This document shows positions 1 through 11,258 of a DNA stretch of 64,000 nucleotides, piece after piece (position 1 is the stretch's first letter; each line of letters opens with the position of its first letter). Below the pieces are notes generated by a model. That model searched no databases. It had not been told where the DNA came from and saw only the letters and a program-made list of their open reading frames with translations. Where the stretch lies: the NCBI GenBank assembly GCA_033816765.1, contig CM066297.1:1916573-1980572 (forward strand). The letters run 5' to 3'. Source of the DNA: Nothopassalora personata. Its lineage: Eukaryota > Ascomycota > Dothideomycetes > Mycosphaerellales > Mycosphaerellaceae. Both the position numbers and the translations under genes were made by a program.

Positions 1-1668
1 GCGGATCCAGTAGTCTTTGGTTGGGGACGACTGGTTCCCAAGAGGTTTTGCGCGTACGATGACTTGGTAGCGTTGCCCTAGAAAGGATCAGCGTGGGTCG
101 AAGCCGACGAGCGTAAAGACTCACCAATGGCGATGAAAATAGAATCAGTCTTGTATGGCTTGATGGGCACCAAGTCTGCCTCAATCACCTCTAACTCGTG
201 ATCGTCGATCGCGAAGATGAACATAGCATCCGCCGAAGCATTGATGAGCTGCAGCAAGTATCGCTTGCCTGCTTCAAAGGTCCTTGTGTAGATCCCACCT
301 GACTGTCGCACCGTAGCGACAGTCCCGTCCGCCTGGGCGACACTCTTAAAGCACCGGTCATCCGGATCGCAACAGAAAGCAGGATCCATGCCAGCCTTAC
401 AAGCCGTCCTCGTACTATTACAGCTACTACAGCAGAATGGATCGAGCGCGGAACACTTGTAGCTGGATGTGCCACCAAGGAGAAGGGCATCGCCGATCGG
501 TATAGCACCAGCCAAGTCTTGCTGGAAGGCAATGGACGTGTTTTCATGGACCCAGTCCTGCATCATGATGGGTGTAAAGGTCTCGTCCCAGTTCGAGCTG
601 CTCGGTCCATAGATCGTGAGAGGACCAGCCACGCCATCAGAGTACTGCGTCTGGTAGTGGCTATGGTACCACGTGTGACCGTACTGGTCAGCCGTGAAGT
701 TATATGTATAGGTATCACCGTACGCGATCGGACCTGGAAGCTCCAATTAGCAGGGCTTCCGTCAGAGCAGAGCGAGAGGCGCATATACATTGCGTGACAC
801 CATTAACGCCATCGTGCTCAGTGGTGTTAAGCTGCCTGATGCCATGCCAATGAATCGTCGTGCCGAGGTTGGGGATCTTATTAGTGACGTGCACAACCTA
901 CATCCTGGTCAGGCCTTGTACATGCTAAGGTGTCTAGTTTTGATACTTACAATCTGGTCTCCCCAGCACGCCTGGAGATGCGGACCAGGATAGGTGTGGT
1001 TGAAGACTTGGCCGAGCGGCTTCAGGTACCCGTCCGGAGCAATCTGCGGTAAGTCAGTCGATATCCAACGCGATACTGAACGCGGGCCCTCACCGGGTCG
1101 ACGCTGACTTCAAGCCAGTACTAGAGCAGTCAGTGGCAGGTCAGAAAAGGTTATGTTCATAGAAGCACTTCTCGCGTTACGCCGGGCGGCGAGAACTCGT
1201 CACCAGGCATATCATCTGCGCACGCTGTCAGCTGGTCCCAATCGATCGTCGTTAGCCCGCGAGCTTACATTGGGTGTAGATATCATAGCGGGTGTCCCTT
1301 CGATTCAACGGCTTCAACCAACAGCTCCTGTCTATCGCACTATTGCAAGCTTGGTGTCGTGTCATCGTAGGGTACGAGCACGTAAAGTCCGTCCCAGGGA
1401 CCTGAAAATTGACACCCTTCGCTGCAACATCTGTGTGGCCGACATGGTGCTGAGGTATGTTCAGAGGTTGCTGAGGACTGCCTGAGTGATATCCATCCAG
1501 CAGGCTAGTAGCTGTTGCGAGCTGTAACAAAGCTTCCCAGCATGAGTTGAGGAGGCCCATGTTTACTGGTGGTAACCACGAGCAAGAATGAGAGAATAAG
1601 AGCACAAGGAGGATGAGAAGCTTGAGGTGCTTATAGTATGCCTCTCCCTTCCATGACTTGCCTCCGTC
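1..1668 (-). CDS. Multicopper oxidase (laccase-like), partial, 3' end off window
   Basis: Laccase-like oxidases oxidise phenols and pass electrons through four copper ions to oxygen. Exons I could splice by reading frame: 1269 up to about 1668, 1181-1224, 1094-1120, 951-1043, 789-897, 125-733 and 1-77 (continues off the left edge). Introns are 47-57 bp where measured and obey GT..AG. The spliced protein has a hydrophobic stretch near its N-terminus (about 1595-1640), which suggests a signal peptide or membrane anchor. It carries copper motifs HWHG (844-855 region) and HTWYHSH (inside 125-733), two of the four laccase copper signatures; the C-terminal HCH signatures lie outside the window. A cysteine-rich insert with two CC pairs lies at about 360-470. 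An in-frame TAA at 1669-1671 and the lack of a good ATG show that the first exon lies further upstream, beyond an intron I could not place. The family is sure; the substrate (melanin or another pigment) is not. Confidence 0.85.
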
Positions 1669-2650
1669 TTACCTACCACCCTACCTGGCCATCTCTAATC
1701 TGACCTTCTCCACGCCGACGCAGCAGCTGAGCTGGAGCACGACAGTCGTCGATATGAAGGTGGCGCAAGCTGCACCCGAGCCATGGGAATGCATCATTTA
1801 TGACATTTACGACCTCGAGCTGAGCACTTCTTGCGCGATCGGATATGACGCTGGGGATGCAGCCAATCTGGTCTGACCGGATTCATGGAAGAGACCCATT
1901 TACCCTTGCAGACGACGACGACGAAGGAGCGGGCCAAGTGCGTAGGGCTAGGAGGCCGGACCGCCGATGGCAGGAATGGTATACCTGGGCATTGCACGCC
2001 CGAGTAGCAAATGAGAACCAAGTACACGATCCTGCTGTGCACTCCGGCCTACAGATGTTGTACGAGCTTGCCATGGTCCTGAGAGTCCGTGCCAGACTAA
2101 GTCGTCATGCATGCGACGTCGATATGTCCATGTCACGACATGCCACATGGACTTCTCTCCTCGCAGGTCTTGCCATAACCGACGCACTAGGGTCTCTGCT
2201 CTTTTTCGATACAGCAAGCCGTATCGTCTGGAGCGTTCTTCACAGTAGCCAGGAATCCATCCCGGCATCAACTCGCAGGGCCTCGACGCAAGAAATGTCG
2301 TTGAGCATGCATGTCTTGTCACTCCATTGGTCGATGCAAATCCAAGGGCAGAGGGCAGAGGGCAGAGGGCTGAAAGCTGAGGTCAGCCATTGTCACACGA
2401 CAGCCGGGGAGGATTTGCTGCCGATACGCGCGCTCGCGCGTGAACTGCGTGCCAATGGTACTGATTCCGCGCTGACCAGGTCGATACGAGTGGTGGTCGG
2501 TGGTGGTCGGTGGTGGTCGGTGGTGGTCGGTGGTCAGATGCAGTGGCAGCACAGCCAGGCCGTAGTAATCGTGTCAGTCCACTCGTGAAGTATTCAATTA
2601 GTCGAGATACTTGGCAGGAAGCTCCGGTGGAGTAATTCTACGTGGAAGGC
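1669..2650. other. Upstream region of the oxidase gene, no supported gene
   Basis: This stretch probably holds the first exon and promoter of the minus-strand oxidase at its left end, but I could not fix the start. A 247-codon open frame on the plus strand (1845-2588) has no recognisable domain and contains low-complexity sequence, so I do not accept it. A perfect 10-bp tandem repeat TGGTGGTCGG lies at 2491-2530 (four copies and a partial fifth). Composition is host-like up to the transposon end at 2651. Confidence 0.6.
2491..2534. repeat. 10-bp tandem repeat (TGGTGGTCGG)n
   Basis: There are four exact head-to-tail copies plus a partial copy. It is a simple minisatellite in noncoding host DNA just outside the transposon block. 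Confidence 0.9.
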
Positions 2651-2676
2651 AACCTGCGGACAGCAAAATAGAAACT
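2651..2676 (+). repeat. Left terminal inverted repeat of the mariner-like element
   Basis: It starts AACCTGCGGA and matches the reverse complement of 11121-11148 except for two transitions. Confidence 0.8.
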
Positions 2677-2894
2677 AGCCCCCACTCCCGCTCCCTCCGC
2701 AGCCTTGTCGCAATCTCGTAAGTTTTACTCCCTCTTCGAGATAACAATACTAGTAACGATGCCCGAACATTAGAATACTCCTACGAAGAGCGAAGTCCGC
2801 GGCGCGAAGAAAATGCTCGACTTTTTAGCCGCCGAGGGAAAATATAACGAGCCGTAAAAACTCGAAACCGTAGGAAAGCTATTCGGTACCCGAG

Positions 2895-3326
2895 TGTTAT
2901 TATCTCGTTCTAGGGCTAGTCTTAAAAGAGAGATAAGTTAAGTTACGTAGCGGTATTCTTTAGAGAGGCTAAAGTAAGCTAAGCGAAGATAAATGATAGG
3001 AATAAGAGTTATATTCCAATTAGTGAGATAGTAACATAAGTTGAACGCATTAGAACTATAAGGGTTTCTAGCGTTCCTAAATATAAAGGAGGCTCGTATA
3101 CCATCCGGTGTTAGGCGTCCGTCTATCCACTCGACCGGTCGCCTAGTCGTGTAGTCGTGTACGTCTATACGCTACTTCTACGGTCGTGTTCGACTATGCA
3201 CTAAGCGCGTGGTCGTGCACGTGACCCGGACGTGGGGTCTCTTTCTCTTCCTAGCGATTGGTTCTTATCTTCTAATTCTTCCTCCCTATGCTACGTCCTG
3301 CACCGTCCTTTATCCGAACCGTAACA
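2895..3326 (-). repeat. LTR of Gypsy 1 (3' LTR relative to gag-pol)
   Basis: It begins TGTTAT and ends GTAACA, giving inverted ends. It matches 9615-10046 over the full 432 bp with scattered C/T and G/A differences. Confidence 0.9.
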
Positions 3327-3471
3327 CTATCCCCCTTCCTACTAAAACTCGTCCTCGAGTTTTCTTTTCTTCTCCTATAAGTTCCTATCTTTCACTATAA
3401 GCGGCGAGTAGCTAACACGTTAGGAGCGCCGCGAACGTTAAGCACTAGGTATCGAAGCCGAGGGCCGCGAG

Positions 3472-3996
3472 ATGCTATCCCTATGTTCTAGTTGCCGAAA
3501 GGCTAGAGTACCTAAAGGAAAGAAGAGTCCTCGTTACGTAGTAGATGTGCGCTTTAGGTATTGTTCGGAGTACGTTCGTAAGGGTGTTAAGTGTAACGTA
3601 ACTATTACGTAGACTAAGTAGGAGCGGCTTCGCAACTAGCGTCGAAAGCTAAAGCGAGAGCTTAATAAGGCTAAAGAGAAGGTAATAGAGGCGATGTTAA
3701 AGGTGTATCGTCTTAGGAAATAGCTACGCGTTACTAAGGATAGGGAGGAAAAGGCGATAGCGAAGGATTTCGAGGATCTTCGCAGTTTACCGAGCGTGGG
3801 TGTCGATGCCCTTTCCGCGCCTTCGTCCTGTCTTCTCGTTCCTAAAGGTAGCCCCGAAGAGCTAGAGGGGGTTTTCTAGATGTTGATTCCTTCCTAGGAG
3901 GACCTTTCGATGATTCCGGATAATGCCCTCTAGTTATATCCGACCCTTAAGGAAGCCGTAGTAGCTTCTTCGAGCGCTAGCTCCTCTAGTAGATAA
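3472..3996 (+). pseudogene. Accessory ORF antisense to Gypsy 1: cysteine cluster plus coiled coil
   Basis: From ATG 3472 to TAA 3994-3996 the frame spans 174 codons plus stop. It is interrupted only by TAG codons, the RIP product expected from CAG or TGG. The N-terminal part has CSSC followed by a second cysteine pair spaced about seven residues apart (CSEYVRKGVKC, about 3584-3618). A lysine/arginine/glutamate-rich stretch follows, likely a coiled coil (to about 3780), then an acidic serine-rich end. The frame at 26889-27371 in Gypsy 2 has the same order and similar words (CSAYIRKGYKDC, ERLRDS). The layout resembles common fungal hypothetical proteins with C-x2-C...C-x2-C clusters. Function unknown; it could be a captured host gene. 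Confidence 0.65.
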
Positions 3997-4052
3997 GTGT
4001 CGGTTTCTTATAGGAGATATGTTTATGTAAGTTCTCCGTTTCCCTTATTAAA

Positions 4053-4127
4053 CCTAGTTATGTAGCTTAGTAGTAGAGCGTAAGCTGTCTATACTCTTAA
4101 GGTCGTAGGTTCGATTCCTATCTAGCT
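4053..4127 (+). tRNA. tRNA-like sequence inside Gypsy 1 (degenerate)
   Basis: A D-arm-like GCTTAGTAGTAGAGC and a T-arm with GGTTCGATTCC (a pol III B-box) are in the right order and spacing for a 75-nt tRNA. The anticodon arm is odd: TAAG can pair with CTTA and leaves an 11-base loop, so no anticodon can be read with safety. RIP-type changes weaken the T stem and the acceptor stem here; the copy at 26719-26793 is better preserved. It is probably a tRNA-derived relic carried by the element, not a working tRNA gene. Confidence 0.5.
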
Positions 4128-4199
4128 GCTTTCTAGTAGATTAGTCTCTAACGCGGAGGTTAGTCTACTAGACCGTTTTTTGTATTCCTAGAGCCTTTA

Positions 4200-7100
4200 C
4201 TAACAGTTTCGTAGGTTTTGTTTTAGTTCCTAGGTATTTTCTAATTCGTCGTATCCTTTCTATTTAATAAGGTATCGCTAACCTTTCTTATCTAGGATTT
4301 TTTCGACTTCGAATTCGTTTTCTACTTCCGGCTCGAAATGGAAGCTCTTCTAGTAGGGGATTTTAGCGTCCGCGGGTTCTAACTTAGAGATATAGAAGAC
4401 TAGGTGGATTTTTGCGTCTAGTAGTAGTCGTAGGCGGTAATTGACTAGTCCTATGACTTTATCGATGAAAAATGGTCCGACCTTAACGTAATCTAGTTTC
4501 TTAGTCTATCTTCTTATTCTTAAGTTTTTTATAAGGAGATAGACCTTATCCCCCTCTTTTAGTAGAGGTGCTATTTTTCTCGTGTCCTGCCGTTATCGAG
4601 ACAGTTTTTATTATGCATCTTCGATCGCCTTACGTGTTTCTTTATGCACTTCCTTAAGAGTATCCGTCGTTACGATTGCTCTTTCGGCTTATAGGTGAGA
4701 TCTAGGTGTTCTAAATAGGTTAGGATCTTTACTAAAGTTCGTATAGAATAGTATCGTTGAAGTTATCTCTAATTTATGGTTGTTTAGTGCAATCTACGCT
4801 ATTGGTAGTAATGAGACCTAGTTGTCTTATGCATAATTGATGTAGTGTCGTAGGTATTGTTCTAGCGTTTAATTCATCCTTTCGGTTTATCCGTCTGTTT
4901 CCGGATAATATGCTATTAATAGCTTATGTTTAATTCCGATCGTTCCTATAAGCGTCTTCTAGTAATTTAATGTAAATAGCTTGTCTCTATCCGTTATAAA
5001 CGCTTAGGGGAATCCGTAGTATCGGATAAGTCTGTCTAGTACGAGGTATCCGAGCTGCTCTACATTGTATGTCTCTAATGTAGGAATGAAGTGTACGTAC
5101 TTCGTAAGTCTATTAACTATAACTAGTATTATGTCGTATAGTTGTTTCGTAACTTAATCCTTTAACGGTAGGAGTTTCGTAATAAAGTCTATTATAACTT
5201 CGTCCTATAGTTTCGTCGGTAGTGTCCTAAACTGTAGGTAACCGTATTTTGTATGTCTCGTAGCCTTGTTTCGTTAGCAGTGTACGCATTGTTTAATATA
5301 GCGTAATACCTTAAGTCTTATTTGTGGAAATGAGAAACTACGTTGTATTAGGTCTATTGTTTTCGAAGTTCTAGGGTGTCTGTAAGTTAGTCCGTCGTGA
5401 TGTTGTCGTATACATTCTTCTTCTCGATCTTTAGGTACTTAGTATTTTCCTTATAATATAGGGAATTGTTCGTCCCTATCGCCTAATATCCGTACGATGT
5501 TGTTAAATTCCCTTATGTTAGTACTAAGACTTCCGTCGGGGTTCGTCTTTAATATTTTGTGTTGCACTGGTTCTTTTCCTTCTATGTAGTCGCTTCTTCG
5601 GCTTAGCGCGTCGGCGCGGCTATTCTCTCGTCCTAGAGTATATTTAATTTCGAACTTATACTATCCTAGTAGCTCCGACTAGCGGGCTTACCTTCGGGTA
5701 AGTTCTTTCGTCGTCGTGAAGTACGTAAGATTCTTATAGTTAGAAAGAATCGTTAACTTCGGTAGGCCCTCGACATATACTCTCTAATGTTATATAGTAG
5801 CAATAATAGCTAGAAGCTCTTTATTATGGATGTTGTAGTTCTATTCCGCTGTAGTCATTTTCCGGGAGTAATAGGCTACTAGGTGTCTCTACCCGTCGTG
5901 TGTCTATGTTAGACACGCGCCTATTGCTATATTAGACGCATCGGTCTCGATGTAGACTTCCTTGCTACTATGGAGAATAGTCGAAGCGTAGGGACTAAAG
6001 CGCATTGTTCCTTAAGTTTCTTAAACGCTTTAATCTGTTCCTTTCCCTATTTCTAAGTAACGTCTTTTCTCGTAAGCATCGTTATTAGTACTACTGTTTT
6101 TACGTAGTCCTTAATGAATTTCCGGTTATAGTTCGCTAGTCCCAGGAATAATTATACATCCTTAACTGTCTTTAGTTCTAGCTATTCTCTAATTAACTAT
6201 GTCTTCGTAGGGTCGATCGTTATCCCTATAGTACTAATAATGAAGCCTAAGAATTTAACTTCTTTCTTATAGAATTCGCATTTCTCGGGTGCTGTCTTAA
6301 ATCCCGACTGCGTAAGTCGTTCGAAGACGTCCTAGACTTGTTTTATGTGCTCCTATAGGGATCCTTTCGTATAGACTAGTATGTCGTCTATGTAGGCGAT
6401 AACGTATACGTCGAGTAGGTCTCTAAGTGTTTCGTTAATAAGGTCCTAGCAAGATGCGGGTACGTTAGTTAATCCTATTAGCATAACTAAGAATTCGTAG
6501 AGTCCGTATCTTGTTCTAAAAGCGGTTTTCTATTCTTCTCCTTCTGCTATTCGTATAGCATAGAAGGCATCTCGTAGGTTAATCTTCGTGTACTAGTCCG
6601 ATCCGGTTAATCTATCTTATGCTTCTTCGATGTTAGGTAGCGGGTATCAGTTCTTAATCGTGATCTCGTTTAACTTCCTATAGTCTTATACGAGTCGTAA
6701 CTTCCCGTTTGCTTTTAGAACGAATATGCATAGAGTTCCTATACTTAAGGTGGATCTTCTTATCTATCCTTTAGCTAGCTTCTCCTTTAGCTATTCTCGT
6801 AGGGTCTATAGCTCTTTCTTAGACATTTAATATAGGAGTCCCTATAGAGGCTCTTTCCCTAGCTGAATGTTAATCTTATAATCCTATAGGCGGTGCTTAG
6901 GTAAGGCGGTTTTGCCTCTCTCCTCTTTAAAGAGTCGCGACCACTTACGATACTCCTTAGGAATACTCAACTCTAAGATGTTAGTATTCTTCGATAGTAC
7001 ATTACTTCTATTACTTTTAGTGACTTCGTAACCCGGCGGCCCTACGCTAGTGTCTATCCCGGTTGAAGGTGGTTCTTCTATCCTTCTATTCGGCGTAAGC

Positions 7101-9540
7101 TGTATCTCGTTTAGCTGTTTCCTTGCCTTATCTACTAGTAAACGCTGCTACTACGTAGGCTAAATGTCGATAACGTAATCGTATTCCCTAAATGTAAGTA
7201 CTCCTCTTCTCTAGTCGATTACTAGATTGTGCTTTCTTAACTAAGGCATACCTAATACTATATTATAACTAGCTATATTAGTAATATCCAAGGTAATATT
7301 CTCGTAGTGCTATTAGATAGCCAGTAGCAATGGTATCGTCTCCTATTCTACGCTAGGTAACGATGATCCGTTTACCGCGATTAACTCGTAACCCTATTTC
7401 TTCTTTAGGGTAGCAAACCCGTTTCTTCTTATAAAAGACTCGGAGATAAAATTCCCCGCTGCCTCTAAGTCGATTATAACACTAGTCTTATGTCCGTTAA
7501 CGATTGCTTATGTCTAGAAAACTGTGTTTAATGTCGATACGTAAGCCTAAGTATTGTATAACTCCCTTTAGTCGCTTATTCCTAGGGAGCTAATCCTTTT
7601 CCCGAATAGTATGTAGTTCGCTATGCTTTGTACCTAGAGGCTTCGGCTAGAACCCATAGCCTGTTGCCCTATGTCTATACTTATAGTCTATTGCGTTCCT
7701 AGATCTTCTACGTTTCTAAGTAGAGTACGCGTACGTGTTGCACTATGTTACGTAATTCATTCGATATAAATGTTCCTAACGGTATAAGATATCCGGTTCC
7801 TATTATTTGGCTTCCTATCGGTAGTCGTTCTATAACGGCGGTTGCTAGATTCTCGGTTATTTCTATAAGTGGGTATCCCTAGGCTATGCCTCGTAGGGTG
7901 TCGAGTGTCTTATTAAACTTAATAGAATATAGCCTCCTTCGTCCGGCTATCTTAGGTAGGAATTCCTCGTGCCTTCTTTATAGGTAGATAATTATGTCGT
8001 ATAGTTTCTTAGGTACATCTACCGTGAAGGTAAGTTGTTCGTTATTGTCGTTAGTGTCGCTCTCTTCTCCTTCGGAGGAATCTTCTTCGCTTAATTCTTC
8101 CGGATCCTATTCTTCCTTAATGGTATTTAGCCCGGTGGTTTCTTAACTTTCTTCCTATAGTTCTAGTAACTATGATCCGTTCTATCCTAGGTCCTGATTT
8201 TCTTTGTCGCTTCTATCTTCGTCGAAGTAGGATTCGTTAATGTCTACTTCTCGGAGCGTGGCGTTTTGCCTATACGTCGCTCCTAGGGTTCCTCGTAGTT
8301 GCTAAGGCTAATACCCTGCGCCTATCTTCGCGGCGTAGTAAACTTAACACGAGTCTTAGTAATAGAATCGCTAATGAAGGCTTCTATAACCATTTTAAGA
8401 CTCGGATTCGATCTCGTAGTCAACTCTTCGTGTTATTATGTTGAACTGTCGTAGTTAGTTCTTCGCATTAAATAGAATAACTACTATTTGCTACTTATAG
8501 TATCCTCCTCGTCCTTCTAAGGGGTCTAGGAGAGGCATCGTGCTTCTATTACTAGCTCTCTCCCCTACTCTCCGAGTATAGTCGGTATCTCCTCGAGATC
8601 TAACGCTGCTCTCGGATTTACTAGTTCGGGGTTGCATTATATTAAATTGCTCGCGGCGTACTATATTCTTACCGCGGCAATCCCGCGCTATGTAGCCTTC
8701 CTTACTATAGGCATAGTATGTGAGTTTTCCTTTTCCTTTAAAGGGCTTTCCGTAGCCCCTACTCTTGTCGATCTTCCGTCCTCGTTAGGTAACGTCTAGT
8801 TCTATTAGCTATGGTCTATAGTAGGGCTAGCTTTGTCGTGAGAATTCTCCCTTCGTAACGTATTCTCCTAAGGGTCTACGGTCCGGAGCGTATCCTACTA
8901 TTCCTCCTACTTTAGAGTCGTATTTCTTCTCCTAGTATCGTTCCTAGAGCTAGTTATCGATGTTAATCGACGCCTTTATTAGCTCTTCGAGGTTAGTAAT
9001 CCGTCCCCCGTGTCTTATTAACTCGTCCTTAACGGAGTCCTTAAGTCTACGTCGGAACATAGTTATTAACGCCGTCTAGTCCTATCCGGTGATTTGTCTA
9101 TATTCTTCGAATTTAGCGGTATACTCTAAAGTAGACGTCTTCTGCTTTAGGTGTTGAATGATTCGTATGGCCTATTAGACTTCGTTCGAGGTTCTAAAGA
9201 TTGACTTTATCTTTTCTTTAAAAAGGGTGTAGCTCCTAAACATTCCGGTAGGGTCTAATCGTCCTATACCTTTAAGGTATTCCCTAAGGTAAGGTTTGAT
9301 CCAGTTCTACGCACTTCCGTAAAGGTACGTAATAGCGAAGATAGTTCTTTTATTAGCATCGACTAGGTTAAACACAAGATACATATCTATCTAATTAATC
9401 CAGTCGTCGAACTTAGCCCTGTCTCTATAGAAGAGGTCTAGCTTAGTAGCCTTAACGTCGTTCTTCCTTAGAGTAGGCTCGTTATCGTTATTAGACTTAT
9501 CGTCCTTCGTAGTGGTCTATTGTAGTAGCGCACGGCGGAT
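4200..9540 (-). pseudogene. Gag-pol of Gypsy 1, destroyed by RIP stop codons
   Basis: Read on the minus strand from right to left: gag (about 9540-8000) with a zinc-knuckle remnant near 8690-8740, aspartic protease (about 7600-7200), reverse transcriptase with the YIDDILVY catalytic box at 6366-6400, RNase H (about 6000-5650), integrase (about 5400-4500), and a chromodomain whose core reads from about 4330 to 4230. Almost every frame is broken by TAG and TAA. No plus- or minus-strand frame above 60 codons survives between 3400 and 9869. The chromodomain places it among chromoviruses, which target heterochromatin. Confidence 0.85.
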
Positions 9541-9614
9541 GCTTCCTACTTTGCTAGGGGCGGGTGTTCCCCTACTAGCTGCTTAAGTAGCGCTTATCCT
9601 AAGGGCGTTTAAAG

Positions 9615-10046
9615 TGTTATTGTCTCGTTCTAGGGCTAGTCTCAAAAGAGAGATAAGTCAAGTCACGTGGCGGTATTCTTTAGAGAGGCTAAAGTAAGCT
9701 AAGCGAAGATAAATAATAGGAATAAGAGTTGTATTCCAATCAGTGAGATAGTAACATAAGTTAAACGTATTAGAACTATAAGGGTTTCTAGCGTTCCTAA
9801 ATATAAAGGAGGCTCGTATACTATCCGGTGTTAGGCGTCCGTCTATCCACTCGACCGGTCGCCTAGTCGTGTGGTCGTATATGTCTATACGCTACTTCTA
9901 CGGTCGTGTTCGACTATGCACTAAGCGCGTAGTCGTGCACGTGACCTGGACGTGGGGTCCCTTTCTCTTCCTAGCGATTGGTTCTTATCTTCTAATTCTT
10001 CCTCCCTATGCTACGTCCTACACCGTCCTTTATCCAAACCGTAACA
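9615..10046 (-). repeat. LTR of Gypsy 1 (5' LTR relative to gag-pol)
   Basis: It has the same length as the copy at 2895. Its inner flank, about 9560-9614, recurs next to other LTRs at 20473 and 27849, so it is the 5' leader of this family. Confidence 0.9.
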
Positions 10047-11120
10047 CCGTAAAGGACAAGTTTTGAAGACGCTTTCTTCGAAAGAACGACGTACTTTCGC
10101 GCCGAACGAAGAGCCTCGCGGCGGTTACCGCGGCGAGGACGTATTACGTCTAGGACAAGAATAAATAGACGACGCCGTCAACGCTATCAAGAAGAACGAG
10201 TACGAAGGACACGACCTCGATTACGGCTCTCTACGCTACGAAGCGAATCTCCCGGACGTCGACGATAGGACTATAAGACGCGCGCTACGGAAAGAGAATA
10301 TAGGGCGATATATAGCGCGTACGGAGGAAGAACTCGACGACGGACACGCCGTAGCGCGAGTAGCCTTCGCAAAAAAACTACTCGCTAAACGCCCGAATAA
10401 AGAAGACTATCGATATATACTCTTTACGGACGAGTTCCATTTCGGACAAGGCTACGAAGAGAATAGACATTATATCTTTCGACGCGTAGGGACTCGTAAC
10501 CGTCGAGAATGTATTCGCCGTATTTCGAAGCGAGCGAAAGGCGTAAAAGGACGAAGGAAAGGCCCGAAAAGAGACCCGATACTACGAAACGACGAAGAAT
10601 CGAAGGACGTACATTTTTTCGTTGTAACCGGCTATAATCTAGGCGTCCGATACTACGAGTATACGCCGCGGAATATAAACGGTAAAATGTCTAGCGAGCA
10701 ATATATCAAAGAATTCCTTAAACCGATTATTCTACTGCTTCTTAAAGAGCGTCCGGGATCTATTATCGAAGAGGACGTCGATAGTTTGCATACTTCGGCG
10801 AAGACTACGGCGTTTAAAAAGGTAAACGGTATACCGTATTATATAAACGCTCGTACTTCGCCGGACTTCTCGGTCGTCAAAACAATAGCGGGTATAACGA
10901 AGAATAAGTTTCGAAAGTACGCGCGGTTTATAAGAGAGGACGTACGGGCGGAGGCGATACGGAGTTTCGAGGAAATTACGGATAAACAAGTAAACAATAG
11001 CGTAGATAGTATGCCCGGACGTCTAAAAGCGTGTTTAGATAACGAAGGTCAAAAGACGTAATACTAAACGTTGTTTATTGTCGTATTGTCGTTGTTTAAA
11101 GTGCGGAGTGTCTAAAAATC

Positions 11121-11148
11121 TTAGTTTCCATTTTGCTATCCGCAGGTT
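11121..11148 (-). repeat. Right terminal inverted repeat of the mariner-like element
   Basis: It ends CGCAGGTT, the inverse of the left end at 2651. It directly touches the Copia LTR fragment beginning at 11149. Confidence 0.8.
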
Positions 11149-11258
11149 GGCTGCTTGTGAAAAGGCTGTAGGTGACTAATCAATGTCACCTGATTCTTGG
11201 CGGCTGCTGCCTCAGGTTTGATTGGGCTACAGCGCCGGTGCACGCTTGGATCGTGACA
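11149..11258 (-). repeat. Truncated 3' LTR of Copia 1
   Basis: It is nearly identical to 18125-18234 and to 63701-63810. The polypurine tract lies just inside it on the minus strand (plus-strand ACACCCCCTT at 11256-11266). Confidence 0.85.

Larger units (their letters stand above)
2893..10046 (-). mobile_element. Gypsy 1: complete chromodomain LTR retrotransposon (chromovirus), RIPed
   Basis: Two LTRs of 432 bp (2895-3326 and 9615-10046) flank about 6.3 kb of internal DNA. Gag, protease, reverse transcriptase, RNase H, integrase and chromodomain are recognisable in that order on the minus strand. On the plus strand near the 3' end it also carries a 174-codon accessory frame (3472-3996) and a tRNA-like sequence (4053-4127). 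It sits inside the transposase of the mariner-like element. A 3-bp CCG occurs on both sides (2890-2892 and 10047-10049), a short candidate target duplication. The two LTRs are nearly identical apart from transitions, so the copy inserted shortly before mutation. Confidence 0.9.
2759..11061 (+). pseudogene. Mariner-like transposase, split by Gypsy insertion and RIP stops
   Basis: The 5' part is 2759-2892 and the 3' part 10050-11061. Joining base 2892 to base 10050 keeps one frame and gives 382 codons with the final stop at 11059-11061, which fits the family. RIP-type nonsense codons occur, for example TAG and TAA at glutamine-like positions in the 5' part and TAA near 10160. The DDE domain has its first aspartate in TDEFHFG (about 10425-10450). 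The second block reads EEDVDS (about 10765-10785), where relatives have a D-N motif. A later D (DFSVV, about 10863) may be the third acidic position. The last 124 codons (10687-11061) are still open. The protein is dead because of the 7-kb insertion. Confidence 0.8.
2651..11148 (+). mobile_element. Tc1/mariner-like DNA transposon split by a Gypsy element
   Basis: Terminal inverted repeats of about 26-28 bp are readable: the left begins AACCTGCGGA at 2651, and the right is its inverse ending at 11148, with two mismatches (C/T and A/G) that are both RIP-type transitions. Between them lies a transposase frame (2759-2892 and 10050-11061). The interruption 2893-10049 is a complete Gypsy retrotransposon, so the original element was about 1.3 kb, the normal size for this class. 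No TA target duplication is visible at the outer ends. The right end abuts a truncated Copia LTR directly. Confidence 0.8.

Noticed and set aside
1..1668. Pigment biosynthesis cluster around the oxidase
   Set aside because: No polyketide synthase, regulator or other pathway gene is in the window; the nearest DNA is transposons.
1845..2588. 247-codon plus-strand open frame
   Set aside because: No domain, low-complexity repeat at its end, overlaps similar frames on the other strand.
2890..2894. 5-bp target duplication of Gypsy 1 (CCGAG versus CCGTA)
   Set aside because: Only the first three bases agree, and the differences are not RIP-type; I report only CCG.
4053..4127. Functional lysine tRNA gene
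   Set aside because: CTCTTAAGGTC recalls tRNA-Lys, but the anticodon stem does not form and the sequence sits in a RIPed retroelement.
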